Source: Nymphaea colorata
Lineage: Eukaryota > Streptophyta > Magnoliopsida > Nymphaeales > Nymphaeaceae
Direction: 5' to 3'
DNA length: 64,000 nt
Assembly: GCF_008831285.2 (NCBI RefSeq)
Contig: NC_045139.1
Location: 14,860,354 to 14,924,353, forward strand
Below, in pieces: positions 26,201-42,200 of the stretch. The stretch's first letter is position 1, and each line of letters opens with the position of its first letter. The notes under the pieces were generated by a model. It had not been told where the DNA came from and did no database searches. It was given only the letters and a program-made list of their open reading frames with translations. Made by a program: the position numbers and the translations under genes.

Positions 26201-26730
26201 AATAGCAAGAAATTTCTAATTCCATAGAAAATATAAAACTGAATGGCATCTGTTTTGGTTGTTTCATCATTGTTATAACATTGCCATGAAAATACGACAT
26301 TTTCAAAATAATTATCTTTCAATGTTTCACTTTTTTGGCATTATATTGGCATTAAAAATCAAGTTAACAATGTGATTAACTTGGCCTGATCCATCATCGA
26401 CAAACCACTAAGAGATATTAATGGATCTTTGAGTCACATCCTTTTTGCCGCTTTCTTGGGTCCATAAGCACACCAAAAATTTATAGGCGATTGTCCCATC
26501 CCTATATCTCCTCATTTACGTGGAAACCTCCGCATATAATGAGGAAGACCATGTTCTCGATCGCTTCCCTTACCTTTTATTTTAATCAGAGATCCACATG
26601 CTCCTTCGGAAAGAAACAATGAAAATAACTATAAAAAAAATGCTATTTATGATCTTTTGAACTTGGAGATATACTAATAATATTTTGTCGTCCACCAGCA
26701 CAGATCAAGGCTTCCTGTCCCCTTCACGCT
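23201..26730. other. Intergenic DNA, no gene recognised
   Basis: AT-rich DNA. About 24,120-24,420 holds degenerate repeats built on GATCCGATATC-like and AATTCAA words, similar in style to those in the DUF642 intron. An open frame of 144 codons at 25,697-26,131 on the plus strand resembles no family I know. Confidence 0.5.
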
Positions 26731-26732
26731 TC

Positions 26733-26739
26733 TATAAAA
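26733..26739 (+). promoter_or_regulatory. TATA box of the DUF642 gene
   Basis: TATAAAA lies 59 bases before the ATG at 26,798. That spacing fits a transcription start near 26,765 and a 5'UTR of about 30-35 bases. Confidence 0.65.
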
Positions 26740-26797
26740 GCAACCCACGGCCAAGAGCTTCTTGCATCTCATCGTTCAAAACTTACCTGGTTAAAGA

Positions 26798-29031
26798 ATG
26801 GCCACATTGAAGGCTTTGGTTGTGCTCCTCTGTGTTCTCGCTCCTTACTTTGCATCCGCCTCCATTGATGGTAAGTGACATTCCATAACAATTTGTTATT
26901 GTTGTATGAATATGCTTTAAATTAGATCGATTTAAAAACATATAACATAATTTTTGAAACAGATTCACGAAACAACAATAAAATTGTTACCTGATGTTTT
27001 ACTCATGCAGGTCTTTTACCGAATGGCGACTTTGAGGAAAGACCAAAGTCGTCGCTGATGCGGGGGACTGAGGTGATGGGGCACGACTCGATCCCGCATT
27101 GGGAAACAGGTGGGTTCGTAGAGTACATAACCTCGGGGCAGAGACAGGGGGACATGCTGCTGCTGGTGCCGGAAGGCGGGCATGCGGTTCGGCTAGGAAA
27201 CAATGCCTACATAAAGCATAAGATGGGTGCCGTCAAGGGCCAGTCCTACTCCATCACGTTGACCGCATCCCGGACCTGCGCCCAGGCCGAGCAACTGTAT
27301 GTCTCCGTGCCGCCTGGCCACGGCATCCTTCCCATCCAGACCGTCTACAGCAGCAACGGCTGGGACTCTTACGCCTGGGCGTTCGTCGCACCCAGCGACG
27401 AGATCGAGGTCATCATCCACAACCCGGACTCTGAGGACGACAAGGCCTGCGGGCCTATCATAGATCGAGTCGCCATGAAGCAACTGGCCCCTCCAAGGGC
27501 TCGTAGAGGTATTTGCTTCAATAATTCCATTCACTTGGGCCACTTTGGTTGGGTTCTATACATTTCTCTATACAACTTCATAGCTAGGTCACAAGTTAGC
27601 CTAGTTTTTATTTATTTGAAATGTATTGCTCATTAACGAGATGTCGGTTGCTACTGCTAGTATGGCAAGTTATGATGATCAGCACAAAAACCTACAAAAA
27701 CGATAAATGAAACTGTGGGATTCAATGGGTTGGTTTCGGATTGGATATCCAACTTAAACGTTTCGAAAAAGTTGGAGTTGGCATTCAATTAAAAAACTGG
27801 ATCTGACTCAGATTTAATGAAACGACATCAGGTCGGATATCGCTTTAAACAAATATCTGGTTGGCTTTGGATTGAATTTCAGATAAATTTTAAAACCCGA
27901 ATTCCAAACATATCATAATGCGGTTTCCATTCACTTGTACGTTTGAAAATTGGATGTGGTTGATGTAAAAATAAAAATTTGGATTCAGATGTGAATTCAA
28001 AAAATAGATTTGAATATGGTATGCTTTTTTTCTTTGATTCATATTTAAATTCAAATATGCAAACATCCTATAAATCGGATACACTAAAGGAATACATATA
28101 TATATATATAAACATCACAGCTAACTAAGCCTGGCCATGTGATGTGGACGGTCTCGAGAATCTAGTACATATTAGGTCATGATCAAAAAAATTTTTTATA
28201 GATTAAAAATTGTAAATTCAGGTCCTTCAAATCTCGTGCCAGACAATTGTGACTGTCTCTACCATGTGACACAGTAAATGAGTTCTTTGGAACTCTATAT
28301 CGAATGAGATTCTGGAATAACTGGCTCTTTGTCTAATGGAATTTGTTAACCATGAGTACTTTAGAACTTGGATCCAGGTCCATAAGGATTGGATCCACTG
28401 AAGTGAAGGTGGTACAGATCATAGTGTTGGAAACGGATTTGTGCTTATAGCGTCTGGATTAGATCTTGTTAACGCGAGTATGATCAATGTGCCAGGCAAC
28501 TTGCTCAAGAACGGAGGTTTCGAAGAGGGTCCCTACTACTTCTCCAACTCTTCAGAGGGGGTGCTGATTCCGCCCATGGCCGACGATGACCACTCGGCGG
28601 TGCCGGGCTGGGCAGTCAAGTCCCTCAAGTCCATAAGGTACATTGACTCGGACCATTACACCGTGCCGGAAGGCCGGCGAGCTGTGGAGCTGCTGGCCGG
28701 AAAAGAGGGCGTGCTGGTGCAGCAAGCCAAGACAGTGCCGGGCAGCTTGTATGTTCTGAGTTTCATGGTGGGAGACGCAAACAACGAGTGCAAGGGCTCC
28801 ATGGTCGTGGAGGCATATGCAGGCTCGGCTTCCACGAAGGTGCCCTATGAGTCATCTGGGCGAGGTGGGTCCAAGCGAGCCATGCTCAAGTTCGTGGCCA
28901 AGTCTCGTTTGACCAATGTGGTCTTCTTTAGCTCATTTTATAGCACTAGGAGCAGCGACATGAGCACATTGTGCGGGCCGGTGCTCGACGAGGTCAAGCT
29001 AATCAGGGTGAGGCGAAAGCCGAGGGCGTGA
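26798..29031 (+). CDS. DUF642 cell-wall protein (BIIDXI-like)
   Basis: Three exons, 26798-26870, 27011-27508 and 28496-29031, join in agreeing phase to give 368 residues, the usual length of the plant DUF642 family. Residues 1-22 (MATLKALVVLLCVLAPYFAS) form a clear secretion signal. The first galactose-binding-like domain begins LLPNGDFEE and ends near CGPIIDRVAMKQL. The second begins NLLKNGGFEEGP, contains AVPGWAVKSLKSIRYIDSDH and VPEGRRAVELLAGKEG, and ends CGPVLDEVKLI. These are the diagnostic family motifs and include the paired cysteines (RTC...KAC and NEC...TLC). Known members are extracellular and bind or influence pectin methylesterases in the wall. The exons are GC-rich against AT-rich introns. 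The acceptor before exon 3 has a weak pyrimidine tract but fits frame and homology. Confidence 0.93.
27509..28495 (+). other. Second intron of the DUF642 gene with degenerate repeats
   Basis: It starts GTATTTGC and ends CCAG. About 27,700-28,080 carries words such as GGATATCCAA and CGGATATC, resembling the repeat-like stretch at 24,120-24,420. No coding segment was found in it. Confidence 0.6.
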
Positions 29032-30320
29032 CGTGCGTTTGTTTGATGAGTCTGCCAATTATGTGGAGAACTCCAAGTATAACTTGTATGGTATTTTTTC
29101 CCTCAGCAATAATTCTGAGCACTGCGATAACCTTCACTGATGCATGGACGATACCGACGTCCACACTAATGTGTCGATAAAAAAACTTACGGTGAACATC
29201 GTTAATGCTTTGCCAAAAAAAACATGGTTGGATTCAAAAATTTTTTTATGAGATTAAAATTAAAGTTTCTAAATTTTAATTAGGATCGAAATATCATTTT
29301 TTAATTTTTTTTTTATATAAAACAAGTTAAATTTTCTAAAATTTACATGTAAATTTAAAAAAAAAAATTGAAGTCGAACTAGGGTCCAACCATGCTAAAT
29401 TCCTTGTGGCAACCTTTATGGGTGTTTCTAAAAATTGTTTAGTTTGATAATTTGTTTAGTATTTAAAACATCACCTGCACATTCAGTCTTACTATTCTCA
29501 GTTTGGCTTAGAGCACCAAAATAATAACATTTCTCAAATCTAGGCAATGGAGAACTCTTCAATATTACGGACCTATAATGATAAAATGCAGAGATTCTCT
29601 GATCGGAGAGGCTTTTGCATGGAATGCATCAGGAGGTCAGGCAGAGCAATCCACAGAATACTTTTTCCTTGCCTTACCTGTTGATAAGACAAAAGCAAAA
29701 TGATTAAATAGAGTTTAATATGATAAATCTTATTATTATAAAGTAAATTTTTGTCTCTCCGTGTGTGCGCATGCATGTATCCATGCAGGTGCTATAGCTG
29801 CGCTTTTCCTTTTAGCTACGTTAAGGGGAACCTATTAATCAAAGGCGGTATATATATTGGCTGGCCTCCAGTTTCTCATTAGTGGATTTGAGAGGGTTCT
29901 GGAGATCACCTAATTTATTTATTAAATGTTATTTACTACGGCTTTGCAAAATTATCAAAAAATAATTATTTTTTTATGGCGAAAAGATGGTCAGTTGTAC
30001 CATTTGCAATAAAAACTGCTAATCAGCATGTATTCAGCCACATGGACATGGACTACAAAAATTAAGTAAAAATATATTATCTCATGATTGTTTCATTAAT
30101 ATATTTCAAGCAATAAAATTTTATAAAAAATTTATTCTTGTCTAAATTATGAAATTTTTATGTCCTTTGGTGCCCTGATCCAATCTGCGAGTTATGACAC
30201 GTCCCTTTTACGTGCGCAGGCTGCATTGCGCTGTCTTTGCTCATTTAAATCATAGCAAAATCAGGTTTTCAGAAAATCTAGCTTGCCAGAAACCTAGTTT
30301 TAAGCAGAAATTAAGCATCT
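29032..30320. other. Intergenic DNA between DUF642 and D27, nothing recognised
   Basis: AT-rich sequence holding the 3' flanks of two genes that point toward each other. No further open frame or RNA gene was recognised. Confidence 0.6.
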
Positions 30321-30329
30321 AAAAATCCA

Positions 30330-30432
30330 AGAGGGCGTTTGGTATCAAGAACACGGCGTTCTTTGGAAGGCAGTGTTCCTTGAATATGCTGCGATCCAAA
30401 GAAGGCGGCATTCCAGTTACCAAATGCCCTCT
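30330..30432. mobile_element. Small hAT-type MITE in the D27 3' flank
   Basis: Imperfect terminal inverted repeats: AGAGGGCGTTTGGTA at the left and, read in reverse complement, AGAGGGCATTTGGTA at the right, about 103 bases in all. The flanks AAAATCCA (30,322-30,329) and AAAGCCCA (30,433-30,440) match at 6 of 8 bases, as expected for an aged 8-base target duplication. There is no coding capacity. GGGCGTTTGG-type ends are common in plant hAT miniature elements. Confidence 0.65.
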
Positions 30433-30482
30433 AAAGCCCAAGTGTTATGTCTAACATTGAAATCTAAGTTTGCCATATATAA

Positions 30483-31141
30483 TCATGATTTTGGCCTATT
30501 ATTAGCTAAATATTTCTTTTTTTTAAAAAAAAAAAGAAGAAAGAAAGTAATTTTAGAGCGGTAATGAGTACAGAGGCCTTCGTAGCATGGCTGTTTAAGA
30601 GCTGGGTCGTCTTCAGCTTCTGGTGGCTTCTGCCCAAAAATCAACTCACAGCTCATATCATCGAAATCTGCAACCCCAACAAAGTCTAGTTAGAAACCAA
30701 ATTGATATTGGATGATTAATATAATAAAATAATAATATTTATATATGTTGCAAACCTGGAACCATGCTGACTGGCATCCCAAGGGATTCGTTTATGAATT
30801 TCTGAGTCGGCATCTTGCACATGTTAATGCACATACCCACACAATTTGTACTCTCCAAAAACCTGAAATTTGAGACGAAATAGTAATCTCAGGTACCAGG
30901 ATCCGGTTAGCTGTTATTCCAGATGAGAATCGGATGCTGAACTGGGTTCAGAGAAACGAAACCATCTGATTGGATCAAAGCTGTTAACTAATAATAGGAC
31001 CTAAAATCGTTAGTATATCAGCTTGGCGGACGGAGTTGAGTTGATGAGACAAATCTGTTGGCATGTAAACAGCCCGGTGATCCGTTATGGATCTGTAATT
31101 TTGCATCTTCTACTTGTACCGAGTCCGATCCGAAACAGATA

Positions 31142-31172
<31 letters not shown>

Positions 31173-33004
31173 GGCTTGACTTACCTGCATTTCTTGATGT
31201 GCACTGTGCTTCTTTCTTTCCTCCCGCCAAACTCTGACTCCTTCACCTTGCGTCCGATCGTTTCATTTGTAAACAATAATCAGTGAAAGGAGAAAAACCA
31301 ATCATAGTGATATGGTTGAATTTCTTGGGGTTTCTGATAGGTTAAGATGTCGACCATGTAGGTCCATACTGGAGTCCAAATCTTAGGCAACAAGTGTGGA
31401 TCCAGGTTTGGATTTTGAAGTATTTCTGGATCCTTAGTGATAAATATTTACGGGATGACAATCTGTTGAACTTTTATTTTGAAGCGAAGCTGTACTGAAT
31501 GCAGTTGGACCAACGAAATGGTTTACCTCACATGGACCCACGAGCCACGGGAAGAAGATTGTGGTGAAGATTGCAAAGCATTCTCTCGTGAGCCTGTGTT
31601 GGGGCATCAATATCTTAGCCTGCACAGTTTGGATCCACAGGGTTCATCTTTACCAGAAAATAACCAACCAGTCTAAAATTTTTTATCATTTCTATATATG
31701 GATGAGTAGCATACTTACATTTATCAAATATAATGTATATGTACCCATGCGATACAAACCAACTAAGATATGGTTTGAAGGCGAGAACTACCGTTATGGA
31801 TCCAAATCTTGTGTTGCTGAATTTGGATTCATACAGATGCATGCTGATGCGGGTCTGGCCCATGTACAGTTGAAAAGATTCTGAAACGAAGAATGGGACA
31901 TACCAGCGAGAGAATAGGTTTTGGAAATGCTCTGTGCAATGCTTGGATCACCAATTCCCGCTGCTCTTTGGGGCTGAATCTGTGCGCTACTGACGAGGCC
32001 GATTCCACCAAACTCTCATATCCCTCTTTGCTGTTTACCATCCCTGCAAATTAATCCTCTCAACTCTTAGGTGGTAAGCTGCGCTGTGTTTTGAAAATCA
32101 GCTCCATTAATAGGATTCGTCGCATATACGATTTATATGTTTTTATTTTTTCACATATTTATAAATTTGTTTATTTTTATATATTTACTTAGAAGCTGTA
32201 TATAATGATATATTTTTGCCGAGTAATAACTGCTAACGGCTAATTCACTGGATTGAGAGCTGCAGTCTTGAATATGAAATTGTTCTTTTTTTTTATTGAT
32301 AAAAAATAAAGATAAAGGATCATCATAACAATTACCATATTTTCCCTTCTCATTTTGCATCCAGATGCAAGGGAAACACTTTATGTTTTCTTTTTTTTTT
32401 TTCTTGGTTGAAACACTGTGAATCTCCTATAACTATGAATTTAATGAACTGTTACCCAACAAAAGGAATATCATGAAACATCATTCTTCGGTTGTTATTT
32501 GTAGTTTAGTCGTTTAAACAAGGCTTGCTATAATCTGGTCTACAAATATTTTGTCTAATTATTTAATAATTTAATTACTTGTGAATAAAGCTCACGGAAA
32601 TTTTGCAAAGAATTGAGACCATAAAAAAAACTTTAGACCTTGAGCAGGAAAGAGGGTGGCTTTGCCTCTTGCAGAAATACTTCTTTCAACTCGAAGGATT
32701 TTCATTTCGGACAAACTCCGGAGAAATATGTAGCAAGTCTTGGGTCATGTATCCATTATCTGCTGCCAATTAGAGAGAGAGAGAGAGAGGAAGAGGGAGT
32801 GAGAGTGAGACCAGTAGTAGCCTGAATGCTCTTGGAGAGATGCCGAATCGCCATGCGGTCAAACCAGTTGTCAGTACGATCCGTCTCAGTTTTGGTGGCG
32901 ACGACCTTTCTGGGCCTCCACATAAGCCCAGCCACCACGGTCAGCCTCCCCGGTGAGCTCGACGATGCTGGGGGACAGCCTGCTAAGCACAAAGAAACCG
33001 CCAT
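30483..33004 (-). CDS. D27: DWARF27-type carotenoid isomerase (DUF4033)
   Basis: Six exons on the minus strand, 32812-33004, 31904-32043, 31527-31619, 31185-31246, 30756-30862 and 30483-30667, join in phase to 259 residues. After a serine/arginine-rich transit-peptide-like start come [85 protein letters not shown] and DPALKQPC. These are the hallmark motifs of D27 itself rather than the D27-like branches. Known D27 proteins are plastid iron-containing enzymes that convert all-trans- to 9-cis-beta-carotene, the first committed strigolactone step. The start at 33,004 was chosen because it precedes a plausible transit peptide; the frame stays open upstream to an ATG at 33,229. The last residues run through a poly-T/poly-A tract to a TGA at 30,483-30,485, so the exact C-terminus is uncertain. 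Confidence 0.88.
31142..31168. repeat. (AT)n microsatellite in a D27 intron
   Basis: A 27-base AT run in the fourth intron, about 16 bases downstream (in gene direction) of exon 31185-31246. Confidence 0.95.
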
Positions 33005-33295
33005 GTTGCAGTTCACCTTGCAGTCAAGAAGCAAGGGTGCGGCCGGAATTCCGAATCTCCGGTGAGATAGCACAATCTCCGTCGTCGGCCCTGGCGAGAT
33101 GTATTGATTTCTTCTGGCGGGGTAACCTCGTTTGGTTTTAAATGGGATGTTGAGTCGCGCGAGTAGTGACAAGCTGTGGAAGAAAGAATATTTCAATTTG
33201 GAGAAGAAAGGAATCAAGGATCTTGTCATTGATGAAAATGACGAAAATGCCCATTCGGGTGGGCATAAAGTTAAATATTTTTATAACATTATTTG

Positions 33296-38600
<5,305 letters not shown>

Positions 38601-38638
38601 AGTAGACGGTTCGGTCGAGCCTTTACCCAACCCGCTAA

Positions 38639-38646
38639 TATAAATA
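38639..38646 (+). promoter_or_regulatory. TATA box of the H2A.Z gene
   Basis: TATAAATA is followed by a pyrimidine-rich leader with a (TCT)n run. The start codon is about 560 bases downstream, which leaves room for a leader intron. Confidence 0.55.
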
Positions 38647-38784
38647 TGCGACCCCCCGATTCCCGCTTTCCCTCGCTCTCTCCTCTCTCGAGCGAAATCC
38701 AAAGGGCTGCGTTCTCCTATCTTCAGAGATCCATACGGTAATCCCTTTGAACCCCTCTCTTCTATCTATCCTTCTTATTCTGCG

Positions 38785-38815
38785 TCTTCTTCTTCTTCTT
38801 CTTCTTCTTCTTCTC
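38785..38815 (+). repeat. (TCT)n tract in the H2A.Z 5' leader region
   Basis: About ten TCT units downstream of the TATA box. Pyrimidine-rich leaders are common in highly expressed plant genes. Confidence 0.9.
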
Positions 38816-39021
38816 TTGTCTGAGATATCATCGTTTCCTCTCTCCGTGGTAATCGTTTGTTCTCTGTTTGGGAGATTTGAGCATTTGTCTTCTGAATTTT
38901 TGGGGTTTTCTGGGTTTTTTCTGTTTGCTCCTCGGTTGGGCATTTCACCGTCGTGCGCTGTGCTGGTTGCTTCATTTGAAGGCAAACAAAAGGTTTTCCT
39001 TTTCCGTTTTAGATGGTCGAG

Positions 39022-39035
39022 TTAGGGTTAGGGTT
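39022..39035 (+). promoter_or_regulatory. Telo-box-like element upstream of H2A.Z
   Basis: TTAGGGTTAGGGTT lies about 170 bases before the H2A.Z ATG. It contains the reverse of the AAACCCTA telo-box, known in promoters and leaders of plant cell-cycle and translation genes. It may sit in a leader intron. Confidence 0.5.
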
Positions 39036-39202
39036 TCTTGCTTTTAAGAGAACTTTGCTACCGATCTTCGGGTCAGGACTTAGTAGGCAGGACCTTGATC
39101 TTTCTATACCTCACCTTCTCTCTCTGAGTGCGTGCGCGTGGTCAAATTTTGGCTTCGTGGCCGTAGTTGACTCTTTTGTTTATTTGAAGGTCCGGAGCAA
39201 AT

Positions 39203-42200
39203 ATGTCGGGAAAAGGAGCCAAAGGGCTTTTGATGGGCAAGAATTCCGCTGCGAACAAAGATAAGGAAAAGAAGAAGCCCGTTTCTCGTTCGTCTCGTGC
39301 AGGATTGCAGGTTAAATGTCTTTCTTCACTTTGTTGTTGTTGTTTTTTTTTCTCGTTTCTGCATTTTTGTGATCCTGGTGGCTTAAGACTGTTTGCCTCT
39401 TTTTCTCGTCGGTGGACATTATGCGGAGTTGATAGTTTTGTTGGAGAGCTTCGTTTTTGATCGAGTCGTTGGATTTGAAACGATTTGGGCGGGTTGCATG
39501 TGCTGCTTGTGTTGAATTTTGTAGTTGTGGGTCTTGTTGAGTTGAATTTTGTGCTTATGGTTCAGTTTGGTCAACATGTTTGAGCGAAGCACCATTTTGT
39601 GTTTAAGCTCTTCCATGGTTATGATTTTCTAACTTCTAGGGGGCTCTGCTAATGGTTCAAACCTCAGTGTCGCCTCTCCTTCAGCTGACACCAGGCCATC
39701 CTTGCCCTATGAAGGTTCTTTCGGTTCAGAGGGCCTGCACCTGAGGGTACGACAGATTAAACCAGGGCGGCCGGATCTCCAATCGAAAGAGCGGTTTCTC
39801 TGCTATCTAAAAAACTTGATTCATTATATTTATATGGTGTTTAGTTACCCACGGGTTCTATATAGTTATCACGTGTTCGGATCTTGGTTGCATTTGGACT
39901 GACCGTTAAAGGGGCTGTAGTATCCAATCCGTATGAACATGGTAGGTTGGTGGGATATCTGACCCGGATCCAGTCCTTCGTCGAACCTGCTTTTGTTATT
40001 TATACTATCTTTCATATTTGTATAGTTTAAAAACCTCGTTTACTCGATGGGACCTCCTGGGTCTGATGGATCTCTCTCCGTAGATGGAAAAACATGCGCG
40101 GTTTGATTGAGGTTAGCTAATGGACTTAGACAATACGGGACCCACCCGAACCCAGTGAAGCTATGTGTAAGCTTATGCGAATAGTGAAACTAGAACATGT
40201 CCCAGTAAAGCCTGTTTAAGAAAGTTTGATTGGTTGAACGATGAACTTCAAATGTCGGTTGAGTATTGAAGCTTTAGCTTATGTCCAGATGTATCATGTA
40301 TCTTGCTCCTTTTTCTTCTCTTTAAACTTTAAAGACTATGGAGGTATTGGATGTTGTTTGCTTATGACACTACCTCTTTGATTTGCATTTAGTTTGTGCT
40401 GCACTCAACATTTTTTTTTGGTCCTTTGTATGCAGTGAATGATCTTTACCTTTTAAAGGTTTTCTTTTTTGGAATTTGTATTTTTCCTAATATCTAACAC
40501 TTCCTAGCAGGGAAGGCAATACCCAATGATGTATAGATTGAGTTTAGTGCAGAATGTGCGGATTCTGATGACCTTTTAATAGAAATAAATGTAGTCTGCT
40601 GTCCATGGGTTAGAGGCGAAATCTCGTAAGCTATATCTCACGTTGTGTTTGTTTCACCATGGATTTGAGATCTGCGGTATCACTAGGATCTTAGATCTGA
40701 GGATTTAAGGTCAGACCTCCCCAAAATTCGACCTTAAATTTAAATCCATGGTTTTTAACATATAACGTGAGTATAAATAAGGTCCTCGTTACTGAGATCC
40801 ATCTTTCAAAGCTTCCAAACAACACCTTTTAATGCAGCCTGAGATCTAATCAAAAGCAACCTCAAGGTAGTACTGTTGTGTAAATCAGGAAACAGATTAC
40901 TCTGTAATTTAGTGGCACATAGGTGAAACTTTAAGCAAGCGCTGAAAAATAATGGCAGTGGTTATGTTGGATGTTTACCTCACCATTAATTATATATGTT
41001 GGATGTCTGTCCTGATGATTAGTTACTTGTTAGATTAACTAGTAATCCTAGAATGTTATCCATTATTTGTCAAACAATGCCCTTTCTTTCAGAAGGTTAG
41101 TCTTATTCTGGAGAGCTATATACACTCTCTCTCTTGTATGTTTGATGTTTGAACTGTTGCCAATTTGCTGGTGCTTAAAAACTAGTGCTGAGTCCACCCT
41201 TGCCTATTCATTAGCTTCTTCATGAAGAAAGGGCAAAGGTAAAGGTCTTTTTGTTTTGAGAGTAAATTTAATGTAACTAAAGTCAGTTGTTTGAAGTTTG
41301 ACACAATGTCACAAATCTCGTGATATTTTCCAAAATCTCGTGATATTTACACAAAAATCAAATAAAACAAAACAAACAAGAAAAATCATGGGAGTTTGAA
41401 AATCTCGGGAATTTATTGTGATTTTTCTGAGATTTTAATATTTTTATTTTGAATTTTTAAGGTTTTTTTATGAGTTGTATTGTTTAATTTTTTTTTAAAA
41501 TTGTGGATTTTTCTTGATAAGGACGACTTTGCGAAAAAATATCCAAAAAAACCTCACCGATATTTTTCCGAAAACAATATTTGTGACAATGGTTTGACCT
41601 GTTGTCAATCTGGTGGTGCTTAAAATATTGAGTTCTGAGTCCATCTTTGACAACACATTTACTTTTCCACGAAAAAAGAGAGTCAAAGGTCCTGTTTATT
41701 TTGAGAGTAAATATGAATGTAACTCGAGTCAGTTATGACTCGCATTCTATGAGAATCTAGAATGTACTTTTGTTTTCACAACATTTGGTTCATCCGTTTC
41801 TGTTGTAGAATTTTCAATTCTTTCTCTTTGGCTGCTAGTCAGTGCCATAGGCAAGCGTGTCATATTTTTAATATATGTTTAAGCAGGTTTGTTATGAGGG
41901 CTGGAAATCTTTTATCTTATCTACAAAGGAAATAGATAATGTTGCATATTAGGAGGTAGGTTAACTATGCTCTTTTAGGTTCAACGAAGTGTCCGAGGAA
42001 TATTTTTGTATGTCTTTACCTTGAGTCCTTCTGGAGATGCTTTCTGATACTATATATTTGGTTGCTTGTATTATTAATTTTAATGGAATGATATTTTTCA
42101 TGATTTACTGGTATTTAGAAAGGAAAAATTGTAAGCATGTGATGGAAAATTTTAAACTAAATATGATGAGATACTTATGGTTTCGAAATGCTTATTTGTC

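Noticed and set aside
38635-38985. Minus-strand 116-codon frame rich in Glu and Arg
   Set aside because: It is the antisense of the H2A.Z leader, and its composition comes from the (TCT)n tract.
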